DNA of 44,832 nt from an uncultured Phycisphaerales bacterium (lineage in GTDB: Bacteria; Planctomycetota; Phycisphaerae; Sedimentisphaerales; Anaerobacaceae), in NCBI GenBank assembly GCA_903857265.1, contig CAIODZ010000036.1, positions 1 to 44,832 of the forward strand, given 5' to 3'. The position numbers and the translations under genes are program-made. Below are positions 31,787 through 43,852 of the stretch, in pieces. Each line of letters starts with the position of its first letter. Position 1 is the first letter of the stretch. Below the pieces are notes generated by a model. That model was not told the DNA's origin. It worked only from the letters and a program-made list of their open reading frames with translations, and did no database searches.

Positions 31787-34700
31787 ATGGCTGAATTGAA
31801 AGTTCGTAATTTCGGCAAAATGCTGGAGAAAGTCGAAATCCCTGACCTTGTTGTCGTGCAGAGGAAGGGCTACGGAGAGTTTCTGCAAATGGACGTAGCC
31901 CCTACGAAGCGTGCGAACAGGGGCCTGGAAGAGTTGTTTCGTGAGACCTTCCCGATAGAAAGCTACGATAAAGGGATAATCCTGGAGTACCGTTACTATG
32001 AGCTTGAGCAGCCGAGGTACAACATAAACGAGTGCAGGCAGCTTCGCCTGACGTACGGTTATCCGCTGAAGATTACCTGCCGGCTTCGCAACAAGGACGG
32101 ACAGGACATAGCCGAACAGGCGATATACCTCGGCGAAATCCCCGTCATGATCGGGGGCGGTGAATTCATTATCAACGGAGCCGAAAGAGTTATTGTAAGC
32201 CAGCTTCACAGGAGTCCCGGCGTTGATTTCCTTGTAGAGAGCAAAGAAGGCGACCGCATACTTCACGGGGGCAGAATTATCCCCGAACGCGGAAGCTGGA
32301 TAGAAATCAGTGTTACACACAAAGACGTTCTGGTTGTGAAAATCGACCAGTCGAGCAAGATTCCCGCGACGATTTTCCTGCGGGCGTTAAGCGCTGAGTT
32401 TGGCGAAACCGAACAGATAATCAGGCGGTTCTACGAGACCAAAGAGGTTCAGAAGAACAAGCTGACGCCCGATATGTGGGTGGTACGAGACATCGTCGAT
32501 ACCGAAAGCGGCGAGATAATCGTAAAAGCCGGCGCACAAATCGGCGATAAGGTTTCGATTATTCAGCAAAGCGAAATAAAGAAAATCGAGGTAGTCGAAG
32601 GGTCGTGTGATGCGCTGGTGTTCAATACGCTTGCGGAAGATGACTGCAAGAGTCACGAGCAGGCGTTGTTGAAGTTTTACGTCAGGTTACGGCCAGGCAA
32701 CCCGGCCAACCAGGAAAAGGCCAAACAGTTCTTCGATGAGAAATTCTTTGATGTCAACCGGTATCGGTTAGGCAAAGTGGGCAGGTTCCGGCTGAACCGC
32801 AAGTTCGGGCAAAACGTTGGCCTTACCGAAATGACGCTGCGGGCCGAAGATTTCATCAATGCGGTGAACTACATAATCGGGCTGCGGAACAACAAGGGCG
32901 AGGTTGACGATATCGACCATTTGGGTAATCGCCGGCTAAGAACAATTGATGAGCTGGCTGGCGGCGAAATTCGCAAGGGGCTTTTGAAGCTTCGCAAGAC
33001 CGTGCAGGAACGAATGAGCACGACGAAGGAAGGCGAACAGCCATTGCGGATAGCGGACCTTGTCAACTCGAAGAGCGTATCGAGCAGCATAAACTTTTTC
33101 TTCGGACGAGGGGAATTGAGCCAGATAGTTGACCAGACCAATTCGCTTAGCCAGTTGACACACGAAAGACGTTTGTCGGCGCTTGGGCCGGGCGGTTTGA
33201 ACAGAAGACGCGCGGGCTTTGAGGTTCGCGACGTTCATATCAGTCACTACGGCAGGATTTGCCCGGTAGAGACGCCGGAAGGCACAAACATCGGTCTTAT
33301 CAGCTCGCTGGCGATATTCGCCACGGTTGACGAGTATGGGTTCCTGTTGTCGCCTTATTACAAGGTTGACAAGGGCAAGGTTACAGGCAGCGTCGCATTC
33401 CTGCGGGCGGATGAGGAAATGAAAGCGATATTCGCTCCGCCAAGTGCGGTTGACCCGGAAACAAACAGGATACCGGAAGGTATGGTGCTGGCACGACAGC
33501 AGGGCGAACTTGCACAAGTAACACGTGATGAGGTGAACTACGTCGATGTTTCGCCAAAGCAGATTGTGGGTTTGTCGGCTGCGCTGATACCGTTCCTCGA
33601 GCATGACGACGCGAACAGGGCGCTGATGGGTTCGAACATGCAACGCCAGGCGGTGCCGCTGTTGAAGTGCCAGGCGCCGCTGGTTCAGACGGGTATGGAA
33701 GAAATGGCGGGGCGGTATTCGAGTATGGTCGTGCGGGCGCAAAAGGCGGGAACAGTTACCGCGGTTGACGCCACTAAGGTTGTGATTAATCATACGGATG
33801 AATACAAGCTGGAGAAATACTTCGGCTTGAATGAGCGGACGTGTCTTAACCAGAGGCCGATTGTCAAACTTGGGCAAAAGGTCGAAAAGGACCAGACGCT
33901 GGCCGACGGCGGCGGCACTGAGAACGGTGTGCTTGCATTGGGCAGGAACGTGCTTTGTGCGTTTATGTCATACGAAGGATTCAACTTCGAGGATGCTATC
34001 ATTGTCAGCGAGCGATTAGTCAGGAATGACAGCTTCACAAGTATTCATATCAATGAGTTTGACGCCGAGATACGCGAGACGCCGTTAGGCAAGGAAGAAT
34101 TCACCAACGACATACCAAACGTAAGCGAAAAAGCGTTGCGTAATCTTGATGAGCACGGCGTGGTTCAGGAGGGCACGAGGGTTCAGCCGGGCGATATCCT
34201 GGTGGGCAAGGTTGTGCCGAAGGGCAAGACAGAGCTTACGCCGGAAGAAAAACTGCTGCATGCGATATTCGGCAGGGCCGGCGAAGACGTTAAGAACGAT
34301 TCGCTTGAGTTGCCCAACGGTTACGAAGGTGTCGTCATTAAAACCGAACGGTTTGTGCGGCGGGGAGCAGGCGGCGAAGAGGGCAAAAAGGTTCTTAACG
34401 CCCAGATAAGAGAAATTGAAAAAGATATACGGTCAAAGCAGTGCGTGATATTCAGGCAGATGGTGGTCGCGATTCATGAGAAATTCGAGGTCGATATTGT
34501 TGACCCATCCAGCAGGCAGAAAGCCGGCATCAGCGAAGACGACGAGGTTGTTTACGAGCAGGTTACCAACTGGGATATAAAATGGGTAAAGCCGGCTCCG
34601 ATGCGGGAAAAGGTCGAGAAGCTGGCGGATAAGTTCATTGAGAAAATAAAAACGCTCGATGAGGAGGCCAAAAAGCGAGTCGAACGGCTGAAACATGGCG

Positions 34701-35548
34701 ATGAGCTTCCCAGCGGCGTTATCGAAATGGTCAAGATATATGTAGCGACCAAGCGGGTTATGTCGATTGGAGACAAAATCGCGGGTCGCCACGGCAACAA
34801 AGGTGTTATCGCGAAAGTGCTGCCGCAGGAAGATATGCCGTTCCTTGAGGATGGTACGCCGATTGACATACTGCTCAACCCGCTGGGTGTACCGAGCAGA
34901 ATGAACGTCGGCCAGATTCTTGAGACGCATCTTGGCTGGGTGGCAAAGGCATTGGGCTTTACGGCGGTTACGCCTGTGTTCGACGGAGCCAAGGAGCAGG
35001 ACATCAGAAACCTGACCGAGGAGGCCAACGAATTGATGGCTCGTCGAAAGGTTGAGCTTGAGAAGGCAGGCCAGGCACCCGCGGATAATGAGCTTTTTGT
35101 GCAGGTTCCCAAGTCGCTGAAGACACAGTTATATGACGGGCGGACGGGTGAGCCGTTCGACCAGCAGGCGACGATTGGGTTTATCTATATTATGAAACTG
35201 CATCATTTGGTTGACGACAAGATTCACGCTCGTTCGACGGGGCCTTACAGCTTGATAACGCAGCAGCCGTTAGGAGGCAAGGCGAGAACCGGCGGACAGA
35301 GGTTCGGCGAAATGGAAGTTTGGGCGCTGGAAGGTTACGGCGCAGCTTATACATTACAAGAAATGCTTACAGTGAAGAGTGACGACGTTGAAGGACGCAC
35401 CAAGATATACGAGTCGATGGTAAAGGGGCAAAATACGCTCGAAGCCGGGACGCCGCTGTCGTTTGACGTGCTTTGCAATGAAATAAGAGGGCTGGGTCTG
35501 AATATCCAGCTCGAAAAGAAACGGCTGGGCGGAACAACAACTTTGTAA
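31787..35548 (+). CDS. rpoB: RNA polymerase beta subunit
   Basis: Catalytic beta subunit of RNA polymerase. The 1253-residue protein shows the fork and rifampicin region ([20 protein letters not shown], then LSALGPGG), the [19 protein letters not shown] block, [18 protein letters not shown], and the C-terminal [20 protein letters not shown] clamp segment. Rifampicin-contact residues equivalent to Gln513, Asp516, His526, Arg529 and Ser531 of E. coli are all kept. Length is close to family average for phyla without the large beta insertions of gamma-proteobacteria. It is followed by rpoC after 69 bases. Confidence 0.98.
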   Translation: MAELKVRNFGKMLEKVEIPDLVVVQRKGYGEFLQMDVAPTKRANRGLEELFRETFPIESYDKGIILEYRYYELEQPRYNINECRQLRLTYGYPLKITCRLRNKDGQDIAEQAIYLGEIPVMIGGGEFIINGAERVIVSQLHRSPGVDFLVESKEGDRILHGGRIIPERGSWIEISVTHKDVLVVKIDQSSKIPATIFLRALSAEFGETEQIIRRFYETKEVQKNKLTPDMWVVRDIVDTESGEIIVKAGAQIGDKVSIIQQSEIKKIEVVEGSCDALVFNTLAEDDCKSHEQALLKFYVRLRPGNPANQEKAKQFFDEKFFDVNRYRLGKVGRFRLNRKFGQNVGLTEMTLRAEDFINAVNYIIGLRNNKGEVDDIDHLGNRRLRTIDELAGGEIRKGLLKLRKTVQERMSTTKEGEQPLRIADLVNSKSVSSSINFFFGRGELSQIVDQTNSLSQLTHERRLSALGPGGLNRRRAGFEVRDVHISHYGRICPVETPEGTNIGLISSLAIFATVDEYGFLLSPYYKVDKGKVTGSVAFLRADEEMKAIFAPPSAVDPETNRIPEGMVLARQQGELAQVTRDEVNYVDVSPKQIVGLSAALIPFLEHDDANRALMGSNMQRQAVPLLKCQAPLVQTGMEEMAGRYSSMVVRAQKAGTVTAVDATKVVINHTDEYKLEKYFGLNERTCLNQRPIVKLGQKVEKDQTLADGGGTENGVLALGRNVLCAFMSYEGFNFEDAIIVSERLVRNDSFTSIHINEFDAEIRETPLGKEEFTNDIPNVSEKALRNLDEHGVVQEGTRVQPGDILVGKVVPKGKTELTPEEKLLHAIFGRAGEDVKNDSLELPNGYEGVVIKTERFVRRGAGGEEGKKVLNAQIREIEKDIRSKQCVIFRQMVVAIHEKFEVDIVDPSSRQKAGISEDDEVVYEQVTNWDIKWVKPAPMREKVEKLADKFIEKIKTLDEEAKKRVERLKHGDELPSGVIEMVKIYVATKRVMSIGDKIAGRHGNKGVIAKVLPQEDMPFLEDGTPIDILLNPLGVPSRMNVGQILETHLGWVAKALGFTAVTPVFDGAKEQDIRNLTEEANELMARRKVELEKAGQAPADNELFVQVPKSLKTQLYDGRTGEPFDQQATIGFIYIMKLHHLVDDKIHARSTGPYSLITQQPLGGKARTGGQRFGEMEVWALEGYGAAYTLQEMLTVKSDDVEGRTKIYESMVKGQNTLEAGTPLSFDVLCNEIRGLGLNIQLEKKRLGGTTTL

Positions 35549-35617
35549 ATGTCGATAGAGTGTCGGGAACCCTTGTTGATTATATTGGCAATAGTGTCAT
35601 TAAGGAGCCAGAGATAA

Positions 35618-38600
35618 ATGATAAGCAATATCTATGATCGGATAAATGATTACGGTTCGGTCAAGATTTCGCTTGCCGGTCCCAATGATATTCGCAGCTG
35701 GTCGTTCGGCGAGGTTCGCAAGCCCGAAACAATCAATTACCGAACGTACAGGCCTGAGAAGGACGGTCTTTTCTGCGAACGTATATTCGGGCCGGAGCGG
35801 GACTGGGAATGCGCATGCGGCAAGTATAAAGGGACGAAATACAAGGGTATCATCTGCGACCGCTGCGGGGTGAAGGTTACGCACAGCAGGGTTCGCCGCA
35901 AGAGAATGGGGCATATCAATCTTGCGTCTCCTTGCGTTCATATATGGTTTTTCAAGGCAGTTCCGAACCAGTTGGGGACGGTTCTTGGAATGAAAGGAAT
36001 GGACATTGAGAAGGTAATCTATTACCAGGATTACTTAGTTACCGACCCCGGTCAAAGCCCGCTCAAACTCGGGCAACTGCTTTCGGAAGAGGAATGTCGC
36101 GACGCGAGCGCCAAGTATGGCAGCAGTTTCAAGGTTGCAATGGGCGGCGAGGCGATAAAGACCTTACTTGCCCGGCTTGATTTGGACGGCATCAGCACTG
36201 AGTTGCGAACAGCGATAAGCAAGACAAGCTCGGTTCAGCGAATGAAAGATCTTAGCAAGCGTCTCAAGACGATTGACGCGATAAAGAACAGCAATAATAA
36301 AGCGGAATGGATGGTGCTGGAGGTGGTTCCGGTCATACCGCCGGATTTGCGTCCTCTGGTGCTGCTGGAAAGCGGCAATTTCGCGACGAGTGATTTGAAC
36401 GACCTTTACAGGCGAATAATCAACCGTAACAACCGGTTGAAAAAACTTATGGACCTCAACGCTCCTGAAGTAATTATTCGCAACGAAAAGCGAATGCTTC
36501 AGCAGGCGGTCGATTCTCTTATGGACAACGGCAGATGCAGAAGGCCGGTTCTGGGGAGCAACAACAGGCCGTTGAAGAGCTTGAGCGATATGATAAAAGG
36601 CAAGCAGGGACGATTCAGGGAGAACCTGCTTGGCAAGCGAGTAGATTATTCGGCGCGTTCGGTCATTGTAGTGGGGCCGACGATGAAGCTGCATCAGTGC
36701 GGTTTGCCGAAGAGAATTGCGCTTGAGTTGTATCAGCCGTTTATTATCCGCCGGCTCAAACAAAGCGGGCTTGCGGACACAATTAAGAGCGCCAAGAAGA
36801 TGATTGAGCGTCGCGGCGAGCAGATATGGGATATTCTCGAAGAAGTGATTCATGAGCATCCCGTGCTGCTGAACCGTGCGCCGACACTGCACAGGATGGG
36901 TGTTCAGGCGTTTGAGCCGGTGCTGGTGGAAGGCAACGCGATTATGCTGCATCCGCTGGCCTGCAAAGGGTTCAACGCGGACTTCGACGGCGACCAAATG
37001 GCAGTGCATTTGCCGTTGAGCGTCGAGGCACAAACCGAAGCCCATACACTGATGATGACCACGAACAATATTTTCTCGCCCGCCAACGGTTCGCCGATGG
37101 TGGGGCCTTCTCAGGATATGGTGCTGGGCAATTACTATCTGACCAGTATGCTTTCGGGCCAGAAGGGCGAGGGAATGGCGTTCCGTGATACGTACGAGGC
37201 AATGCTTGCTTATGATATGGGCAAGATTCAGCTGCACACCAAAATCAAGGTCCGGATTACCAAGCCGGTAATCAAGGAAGGCGAAAAGGCGAGAGATTTA
37301 AAGAGTAAGGAGATTTCAAAGCCAATCGTGGTTGAGACGACGGCCGGCAGGTGTATTTTCAACGATATTTTACCTGTGAAGATGCCATTCTATAACGGGA
37401 CGATGGGACAAAAACCGTTGAGCCAGGTAATCAGCGATTGTTATGCGATTGCCGGCAGCGCGGCAACGGTTGATTTGTTAGACAAAATTAAAGAAAAGGG
37501 ATTCAGGCACGCGACTTTGTCGGGGTTGAGCTTTGGCTTAATAGATTTGAAAATTCCGCCCAAGAAGAAGGATATTATCGAAGAGACGGAAAAGCGTGTC
37601 AAAAAGATATTGAAGAACTATCAGGCTGGCGTATTGACCGAAGGCGAGCGGTATAACCAGGTTATCGATGCCTGGACCAACGCCCGTGTCGCTGTAACAA
37701 GCGAAATGATGCGGGGCCTAAAGGAAGACAAGAATGACGATGGTTCGGCTTATCTGAACCCGATTTATATGATGAGTATCTCCGGCGCAAGAGGCAGCGT
37801 TGACCAGATTCAGCAGCTTGCCGGTATGCGAGCGTTGATGGCCAAGCCCAGCGGCGAGATTATCGAGACGCCGATTAAGTCGAACTTCCGCGAGGGGTTG
37901 ACGGTTCTCGAGTATTTCAGCTCGACGCACGGCGCCAGAAAAGGTCTTGCGGATACGGCGTTGAAGACAGCCAACTCGGGTTATCTTACTCGCAAGCTGA
38001 TAGACGTTGCTCAGAATATGATAGTTACCGAGCGGGATTGCGGGACGTTGCAGGGTATTACCAAGAGCACGGTTACCAGGGGCGAGCAGGTTGATGTGCC
38101 TTTGGCACAGCTTATCGTCGGCAGGACCGCAAGGGACAACATCCGCAACCCGATTACAGATGAGATGATTGTCCGGGAAAACGAGGTCATAACGCCTGAT
38201 GCGGCCGTGAAGATTGAGGCGCTTGGGCTTGACGCAATCAGGGTCAGAAGTCCGCTGACATGCGACAGTCCGTTCGGCATGTGTGCGAAGTGTTACGGCT
38301 GGGATATGAGCACGGGGCAGCTTGTTGAAGAAGGCCTGCCCGTTGGGATTATAGCCGCCCAGTCAATCGGCGAGCCGGGCACACAGTTGACACTGCGGAC
38401 GTTCCACACAGGCGGAATTGCTTCTCGCGCCATTCTGGAGCGCGAACAAAAAGCGACTCAGCCGGGCAAAATACTTTATCGTGATTTAAACGCGGTAGTG
38501 TTTACTGCTGAGGACGGCAGTTCGAGGGCGGTTGCCCTGAAGCGTAACGGCGAGATTGCTATCTTGGATGACAAGGACCGCGAGCTTGACAAGTTCAAGG

Positions 38601-39928
38601 TGCCTTATGGCGCGATTGTCAGAGTGAAAAACAATGAAGAGGTAAAAAGCGGGGCGTTGCTGTTTGAGTGGGACCCGCACCGCACGCCGATATTGGCGGA
38701 GATTTCGGGTTTAATCCGCTTTGTGGATATTATCGAAGGCGAGACGATTCGGCTCGAAGAGGAGCGCAAGGGCCAGTTGGGCAATAAGCCGGTCATAATC
38801 GAGCACAAGGGCGATAAGCACCCGCAGATTATGATAGAGGACGCCCAGGGCAAGATTCTTGACGTTCACTATCTGCCGGCTGGCGCCCGAATAGAAGTTA
38901 CGGAAGGCCAACAGGTCCAGGCGGGCCAGTTGCTTGCTCATCAGCCGAGAGCCACGGGCGGAACACAGGATATCACGGGGGGACTACCGCGTGTTACGGA
39001 AGTGTTCGAGGCACGCAAGCCCAAAGACCCGGCGGCCATAGCGGAAATCAGCGGACGCGTCGAGCTCAAGAGCGACAAGCGCAAGGGCAAGATGACGATT
39101 ATTATTCGTTCCGAATCCGGTATGGAAAAGGAGCACCACGTGCCGCGTGACAGGCATTTGAACGTTCACACGGGCGATGTGGTTGAGGCAGGTGATACGC
39201 TGACTGACGGCCCGTTGGTTCCGCATGATATTCTGCGGATTAAGGGCGAAGAGGCGCTGCAGAGATATTTGATAGGCGAAATTCAGAACGTTTACCGTTC
39301 GCAGAACGTCAATATCAACGACAAGCACATCGAGATTATATGCTCACAGATGATGCGAAAGATTGAGATTGAGTCGGTGGGCGACAGCGAGTTTTTACCT
39401 GGCGAGGTGGTTGACAAGTTTGAGTTCCGCAGGGAAAACACGCGGCTCAATGAAAGCATTAAGATAGCCAGTGTGGGCGAGGCGAACGAGCTTAAAGAGG
39501 GTCAGGTTATTGATAAGGCCAAGCTGGCGACCATCAACGAAAAGGTTGAATTAATCGGCGGCGAGCCGGCGAAGGGCAAAAAACCGAGAATGTCAACAGC
39601 CAAGACGCTGCTTTTGGGTATTACCAAGGCGTCGCTGCGTTCGGACAGCTTTATCGCCGCGGCCAGCTTCCAGCAGACGACAAAGATATTGACCGAAGCG
39701 GCGTTAGGTGGTAACATAGACAAACTCGCCGGTTTGAAAGAAAACGTTATACTTGGGCATTTGATACCGGCAGGCACGGCGTTTAAGCCGTATCTGGAAT
39801 TGAAGGTTAAACACCTTGCCGAGGCGCCGCTGCCCAAGGAATTCAAAGAAGTGAGTGAAATTGAAGAAGTCAAGGCGGCTGAAGCTCAGAAGGAAGCCAA
39901 GATGAAGGAAGCCCTGGGCATTAAGTAG
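35618..39928 (+). CDS. rpoC: RNA polymerase beta' subunit
   Basis: Catalytic beta' subunit. The 1436-residue protein has the N-terminal zinc ribbon ([20 protein letters not shown]), the active-centre metal-binding [13 protein letters not shown], the bridge/trigger region (GQRG-equivalent [20 protein letters not shown]), the second zinc site ([15 protein letters not shown]) and the C-terminal [20 protein letters not shown] segment. It continues with a highly charged tail ([19 protein letters not shown]). AAGGAG lies 13 bases ahead of ATG 35618. It directly precedes rpsL, 28 bases away. Confidence 0.98.
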   Translation: MISNIYDRINDYGSVKISLAGPNDIRSWSFGEVRKPETINYRTYRPEKDGLFCERIFGPERDWECACGKYKGTKYKGIICDRCGVKVTHSRVRRKRMGHINLASPCVHIWFFKAVPNQLGTVLGMKGMDIEKVIYYQDYLVTDPGQSPLKLGQLLSEEECRDASAKYGSSFKVAMGGEAIKTLLARLDLDGISTELRTAISKTSSVQRMKDLSKRLKTIDAIKNSNNKAEWMVLEVVPVIPPDLRPLVLLESGNFATSDLNDLYRRIINRNNRLKKLMDLNAPEVIIRNEKRMLQQAVDSLMDNGRCRRPVLGSNNRPLKSLSDMIKGKQGRFRENLLGKRVDYSARSVIVVGPTMKLHQCGLPKRIALELYQPFIIRRLKQSGLADTIKSAKKMIERRGEQIWDILEEVIHEHPVLLNRAPTLHRMGVQAFEPVLVEGNAIMLHPLACKGFNADFDGDQMAVHLPLSVEAQTEAHTLMMTTNNIFSPANGSPMVGPSQDMVLGNYYLTSMLSGQKGEGMAFRDTYEAMLAYDMGKIQLHTKIKVRITKPVIKEGEKARDLKSKEISKPIVVETTAGRCIFNDILPVKMPFYNGTMGQKPLSQVISDCYAIAGSAATVDLLDKIKEKGFRHATLSGLSFGLIDLKIPPKKKDIIEETEKRVKKILKNYQAGVLTEGERYNQVIDAWTNARVAVTSEMMRGLKEDKNDDGSAYLNPIYMMSISGARGSVDQIQQLAGMRALMAKPSGEIIETPIKSNFREGLTVLEYFSSTHGARKGLADTALKTANSGYLTRKLIDVAQNMIVTERDCGTLQGITKSTVTRGEQVDVPLAQLIVGRTARDNIRNPITDEMIVRENEVITPDAAVKIEALGLDAIRVRSPLTCDSPFGMCAKCYGWDMSTGQLVEEGLPVGIIAAQSIGEPGTQLTLRTFHTGGIASRAILEREQKATQPGKILYRDLNAVVFTAEDGSSRAVALKRNGEIAILDDKDRELDKFKVPYGAIVRVKNNEEVKSGALLFEWDPHRTPILAEISGLIRFVDIIEGETIRLEEERKGQLGNKPVIIEHKGDKHPQIMIEDAQGKILDVHYLPAGARIEVTEGQQVQAGQLLAHQPRATGGTQDITGGLPRVTEVFEARKPKDPAAIAEISGRVELKSDKRKGKMTIIIRSESGMEKEHHVPRDRHLNVHTGDVVEAGDTLTDGPLVPHDILRIKGEEALQRYLIGEIQNVYRSQNVNINDKHIEIICSQMMRKIEIESVGDSEFLPGEVVDKFEFRRENTRLNESIKIASVGEANELKEGQVIDKAKLATINEKVELIGGEPAKGKKPRMSTAKTLLLGITKASLRSDSFIAAASFQQTTKILTEAALGGNIDKLAGLKENVILGHLIPAGTAFKPYLELKVKHLAEAPLPKEFKEVSEIEEVKAAEAQKEAKMKEALGIK

Positions 39929-39956
39929 TTTTTATAGACGTTGGAGTGACAGATTT

Positions 39957-40328
39957 ATGGCGACAATGAACCAGTTGGTAAGAAACCCGAGAGCCAAATC
40001 AAAGGGCCAGAAAAGACGGTCGGATATAAGCGGCTCGCCCCAGAAACGAGGGGTATGCCTGATTGTCCGGACGATGACTCCCAAGAAGCCGAATTCGGCT
40101 TTGCGTAAGGTTGCTCGTGTTCGGCTGACCAACGGCAAGGAAGTAACGGCTTATATACCGGGAATAGACCACAACCTGCAGGAGCACAGCACGGTGATGA
40201 TACGAGGGGGCCGCGTGCGTGATTTGCCCGGCGTGCGTTACCATATAATTCGCGGGGTGCTGGATTGCGCGGGCGTCGCCAATCGCAGGCAGGGCAGAAG
40301 CAAATACGGCGCAAAGAAAGGCAAATAA
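39957..40328 (+). CDS. rpsL: Ribosomal protein S12
   Basis: 30S decoding-centre protein, 123 residues, colinear with E. coli S12. [11 protein letters not shown] (residues 41-51) is intact, including the decoding Lys43. At position 88 the usual Lys is replaced by Arg: [12 protein letters not shown] in place of [12 protein letters not shown]. That change is a known streptomycin-resistance substitution in E. coli and Mycobacterium. It starts the S12-S7 pair; rpsG follows 42 bases later. Confidence 0.98.
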   Translation: MATMNQLVRNPRAKSKGQKRRSDISGSPQKRGVCLIVRTMTPKKPNSALRKVARVRLTNGKEVTAYIPGIDHNLQEHSTVMIRGGRVRDLPGVRYHIIRGVLDCAGVANRRQGRSKYGAKKGK

Positions 40329-40370
40329 TTTACTTTTAAGGTTTGAGTAAGGGTATCGAGGAACAAAAGA

Positions 40371-40844
40371 ATGGCAAAAAAAGCAACAGCGTCAAAAGAG
40401 CAGTTGAAGGCAGACGGCAAATATAACAGCCGGCTGGCAGGGAAATTTATCAACTGTCTGATGTGGGCAGGCAAAAAGAGCGTTGCGCAGCGGATATTTT
40501 ACGATGCGATAGATATCATAGCCGAGAAGGAAAAAGCCGCTCCGGCGATAGAAGTTTTCGAGGCCGCGGTAAATAACGTCAAGCCGGCGATTGAGGTTCG
40601 CAGCAAGCGAGTCGGCGGGGCAAGTTATCAGGTCCCGATGCAGGTAAGCTCGAAGCGTCAGCAGTCGCTGGCGATACGATGGATACTCGACGCGTCGAGA
40701 GGCGCAAAGGGTAAGCCGATGTGCGAACGCCTGGCGGCGGAGCTGATTGAGGCCTACAACAAAAAAGGCGGCGCAATGATGATGAGGGAAAACGTACACA
40801 AGATGGCGGACGCCAACAAGGCGTTTGCTCATTTCGCGTGGTAG
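40371..40844 (+). CDS. rpsG: Ribosomal protein S7
   Basis: 30S head assembly protein that binds 16S rRNA and contacts E-site tRNA. The 157-residue protein carries the S7 core [39 protein letters not shown], and the C-terminal [23 protein letters not shown]. An intrinsic terminator follows 15 bases after the stop, so transcription at least partly ends here before fusA. Confidence 0.97.
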   Translation: MAKKATASKEQLKADGKYNSRLAGKFINCLMWAGKKSVAQRIFYDAIDIIAEKEKAAPAIEVFEAAVNNVKPAIEVRSKRVGGASYQVPMQVSSKRQQSLAIRWILDASRGAKGKPMCERLAAELIEAYNKKGGAMMMRENVHKMADANKAFAHFAW

Positions 40845-40858
40845 CAAGGACGTATTGA

Positions 40859-40900
40859 ACTGCCATGGTGCCTTACGGTGAACCGTGGCAGTTTTTTTTA
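40859..40900 (+). terminator. Strong intrinsic terminator between rpsG and fusA
   Basis: An 11-bp stem (5' arm ACTGCCATGGT at 40859-40869, 3' arm ACCGTGGCAGT at 40882-40892, with one G-U pair) and a 7-base T run follow. This is one of the clearest terminators in the window, and it interrupts the usual rpsL-rpsG-fusA str operon. A GTG at 40878 that opens the fusA frame lies inside the loop and is not the start. Confidence 0.88.
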
Positions 40901-40928
40901 TTGGAATTTTTTCGGTGACGACAAACAG

Positions 40929-43007
40929 ATGTTAGAAGAGCTTAAGAAAATACGCAATATAGGCATTATCGCTCATATTGACGCCGGCAAAACGACGGTG
41001 TCGGAGCGAGTTCTTTATTACGCAGGCAAGACATACAAAATGGGCGAGGTTCACGACGGCACAGCGGTGATGGACTACCTCGAAGAAGAGCAAAAAAGAG
41101 GGATAACCATTACGTCGGCGGCGACAAGATTCCCGTGGGCCGGCGCGGAAATCAACCTGATTGATACGCCGGGACACATTGATTTTACGGCGGAAGTGGA
41201 AAGGTCGTTGAGAGTGCTTGACGGGGCCGTGATTGTTTTTGACGGCAGCGAAGGTGTGCAGGCGCAGAGCGAGACGGTCTGGAGACAGGGACAAAAATAC
41301 GGCGTGCCCTGCCTTTGCTTTATCAACAAGATGGACAAAGTTGGCGCGGATTTTGAAATGAGCGTTGACAGCATCAGGGAAAAACTCGCTGCCAATCCGC
41401 TTGTCGTGCAGCTTCCAATAGGGGCTTCGGACACTTTTACCGGGGTTATAGATTTAATCAAGATGCACGCGGTTCTTTTCGACACGAAAAAGCTGGGTGC
41501 TGATTTCGAGGTGGTTGAAATCCCCGCGGAGTACCACAGCAAAGTGGAGCAGGCCAGGCATACGCTGCTTGAGCACGCGGCCGAGCACGATGAAGAAATG
41601 ATGGATAAATACGTCCACGACAAGCCCATTGATGAAGAGCTGATTCACAGGGCGATAAGGAAGGGGACGATTGCCGGCAAGCTGCACCCTGTATTTTGCG
41701 GGTCGGCGCTGCAGTATATTGGCATTCAAAAACTGCTGGACGCGGTTGTGGCATATTTGCCTTCGCCGATGGAAAAGCCGCCGATTATTGCCCATACGCC
41801 CGGCGACGAAGAAAAGAAAATCCCGGTCAAGTGCGATCCTAAAGCCAGTTTAGTGGCTCTTGCCTTTAAGATTATCAGCGAGCCGCACGGAGACCTTAAT
41901 TTTATAAGAATATATCAGGGTACATTGAAGTCAGGCAGCAGGGTGCTTAATGTTACTCGCGATAAGCGGGAAAATATCACGCGTATGTTCGAGATGCACG
42001 CCAACGACCGTAAAATTCTCGAAGAGGCCCACGCAGGGGATATAGTGGCTGTGGTTGGTCCTAAACATACAATTACGGGCGACACGCTTAGCGACCCGAA
42101 GCATCCGGTGCTGCTTGCCAGTATTACTTTCCCGCAGACGGTAATCAGTATGTCGATAGAGCCGAAGACGGCCGGCGATAAAAATAAGCTGGGCGACGCT
42201 CTTGCGGCATTGCGGCGGGAAGACCCGACTTTTGAATCGAAGGTTGACCACGAAACCGGCCAAATGATTATCAGCGGGATGGGTGAGCTTCATCTTGAAA
42301 TCCTGCAGCACAAACTGATGAAGGAAAAAGGTGTTGATATAAAGGTTGGCAGGCCTCGGGTGGCATATAAAGAGGCGATTACAAAATTAGCCGAGGCGGA
42401 AGGCAAGTTTGTGCGTCAAAGTGGGGGGCATGGGCAATATGGGCATGTTATTTTGAAGGTTGAGCCATTATTTAACGAAGAGGGGCACTTGAGCCGGGAG
42501 ATGGAGTTTATCAATGAAGCAGGAGGAGACAGGGTGCCCAGAGAGTTTGTCGGGGCAGTTGAGAAGGGCGTTGAGGATGCCCTTGGGACGGGCATTTTAG
42601 GGGGCTATCCCGTTATGGGGATTAAAGTTACGTTAATTGACGGCTCATATCATACTGTGGATTCATCGGATATCGCATTTGAGCAGGCGGCTGCGATTGC
42701 GATTAAGGCGGCCCTCGAAAAAGCGAAGCCAATACTTTTGGAGCCGGTTATGAAGATTGAGGTTCTTGTTCCGGAGGCCCATTTCGGGGTTATCCAGGCC
42801 AGTTTGCTTTCCAAGAGGGGGTTTATCACAGATAGCAGGATTCACGGGAAAACGCGGACAATTGACGCTAAGGTCCCGTTGTCCGAGATGTTCGGGTATT
42901 CCAGCGAGATAAGAAGCGCAACGGCCGGTCGAGGCACGTTTACTATGGAGCCCTTAAGTTACGAGAAAGTGCCTGAACAGATTGCTGAGCAGGTTATATC
43001 GCTGTAG
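40929..43007 (+). CDS. fusA: Elongation factor G
   Basis: GTPase that drives translocation. The 692-residue protein has G1 [15 protein letters not shown], the switch [12 protein letters not shown]3 DTPGHIDF, G4 NKMD, and domains II-V with GMGELHLEI and a C-terminal [18 protein letters not shown]. Length is typical for EF-G. ATG 40929 is used; the upstream frame lies in the terminator, and GGTGA about 10 bases ahead is a modest ribosome site. A terminator on its 5' side means it needs its own promoter or readthrough. Planctomycetes often carry several EF-G copies, so this may be the main or a divergent one. Confidence 0.97.
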   Translation: MLEELKKIRNIGIIAHIDAGKTTVSERVLYYAGKTYKMGEVHDGTAVMDYLEEEQKRGITITSAATRFPWAGAEINLIDTPGHIDFTAEVERSLRVLDGAVIVFDGSEGVQAQSETVWRQGQKYGVPCLCFINKMDKVGADFEMSVDSIREKLAANPLVVQLPIGASDTFTGVIDLIKMHAVLFDTKKLGADFEVVEIPAEYHSKVEQARHTLLEHAAEHDEEMMDKYVHDKPIDEELIHRAIRKGTIAGKLHPVFCGSALQYIGIQKLLDAVVAYLPSPMEKPPIIAHTPGDEEKKIPVKCDPKASLVALAFKIISEPHGDLNFIRIYQGTLKSGSRVLNVTRDKRENITRMFEMHANDRKILEEAHAGDIVAVVGPKHTITGDTLSDPKHPVLLASITFPQTVISMSIEPKTAGDKNKLGDALAALRREDPTFESKVDHETGQMIISGMGELHLEILQHKLMKEKGVDIKVGRPRVAYKEAITKLAEAEGKFVRQSGGHGQYGHVILKVEPLFNEEGHLSREMEFINEAGGDRVPREFVGAVEKGVEDALGTGILGGYPVMGIKVTLIDGSYHTVDSSDIAFEQAAAIAIKAALEKAKPILLEPVMKIEVLVPEAHFGVIQASLLSKRGFITDSRIHGKTRTIDAKVPLSEMFGYSSEIRSATAGRGTFTMEPLSYEKVPEQIAEQVISL

Positions 43008-43050
43008 AAAAAAATATTAATTTCTTTGAAAATTTTTTATGATTTGCTGG

Positions 43051-43079
43051 TTGACGTATAGCTGACCGTATGTTAAATT
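43051..43079 (+). promoter_or_regulatory. Predicted promoter of the S10 operon
   Basis: TTGACG (43051-43056), a 17-base spacer and TAAATT (43074-43079), just after fusA. It would give a leader of about 420 bases before rpsJ, matching the long structured segment that follows. Confidence 0.5.
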
Positions 43080-43089
43080 ACTAATCTTT

Positions 43090-43430
43090 CAGCCGTAGCG
43101 AGCATCGCCAGGGATGGCTTTGCGATTGACGAGTTGGGCTGTAACACGTCTTGCGAATCGTGGTCGTCAAGGACGGTTTGATTGGTTATTTGGTTTAATT
43201 AAGGGGTACAGCAGGGGTTGCCAATAAACCCCGTAAGGGCTGGGATGAGTTGTCGGTTTGGCTGATGGCCAGACAACTTTGTCCAAAGGATTAGGACCCC
43301 GATTCGTTAAGGAAGGCGATTGTGGCGTCGGATGCCTGTGACCGCAGGCGTTTGATGACCAGGTCAGGTCCTTCCTGCCAAGAAGGCAAGATAGAACGCT
43401 GAAACCGCAGGGGTATTTTTGTCGGTGCAG
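43090..43430 (+). ncRNA. Candidate structured leader of the S10 operon
   Basis: A 500-base gap without a gene, placed between a promoter and rpsJ. Clear helices are GGGGTT/AACCCC (43214-43232), GTTGTC/GACAAC with an inner TGGC/GCCA (43249-43277), and AGGAAGG/CCTTCCT (43310-43376) enclosing GCCTG/CAGGC (43334-43349). A GCC/GGC hairpin (43377-43387) competes with the last arm, so two alternative structures are possible. It is not a pattern I know, and E. coli's own S10 leader is much shorter. Regulation by a ribosomal protein such as L4 (encoded next) is an inference. Confidence 0.45.
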
Positions 43431-43507
43431 TGATAGAAGTGTAGTAGTCGCGGTCAAAGGTGTTAAAAAACAGGTTGTAATAATACTGAGAATGTGGGCA
43501 CAGTTAT

Positions 43508-43822
43508 ATGGCCGGTGAAACAGAAAGAATAAAAATAAGGATGGAAGCATACGACCACAGGATTCTGGACGCATCCGCAAAGGAAATAGTGGAACACGCC
43601 AGAAGGACCAACGCTCGTATCAGCGGACCTATCCCACTGCCGACACGCATCGAAAGATACACCGTGCTGAGAAGCCCACATGTCGACAAGAAATCACGTG
43701 AACAATTTGAGCTGCGAACACACAAGCGTCTGATTGATATTCGCGAGGCGAATGCGCGGACGGTTGAGGTTCTTAATCGGCTGGTTGTGCCTGCCGGTGT
43801 TTTCGTAAAGATTAAGGCATAA
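43508..43822 (+). CDS. rpsJ: Ribosomal protein S10
   Basis: 30S protein that also binds NusG and NusB in antitermination. The 104-residue protein has [23 protein letters not shown] and the conserved loop [29 protein letters not shown]. Its gene opens the S10-L3-L4 operon; rplC follows 30 bases later. The ribosome site ahead of ATG 43508 is weak. Confidence 0.97.
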   Translation: MAGETERIKIRMEAYDHRILDASAKEIVEHARRTNARISGPIPLPTRIERYTVLRSPHVDKKSREQFELRTHKRLIDIREANARTVEVLNRLVVPAGVFVKIKA

Positions 43823-43852
43823 TAAAGCAGGTCAGTAACAGGGAAGATAAAA

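Noticed and set aside
32936-33877. A 313-codon minus-strand frame inside rpoB
   Set aside because: It is a complement-frame shadow of the rpoB fork region, with no motifs or ribosome site.
36164-37237. A 357-codon minus-strand frame inside rpoC
   Set aside because: It is antisense to the conserved rpoC core, with His/Gln/Arg-rich shadow composition.
40878-40928. An earlier GTG start for fusA
   Set aside because: The GTG lies in the loop of the rpsG terminator, and the extra residues are not found in EF-G.
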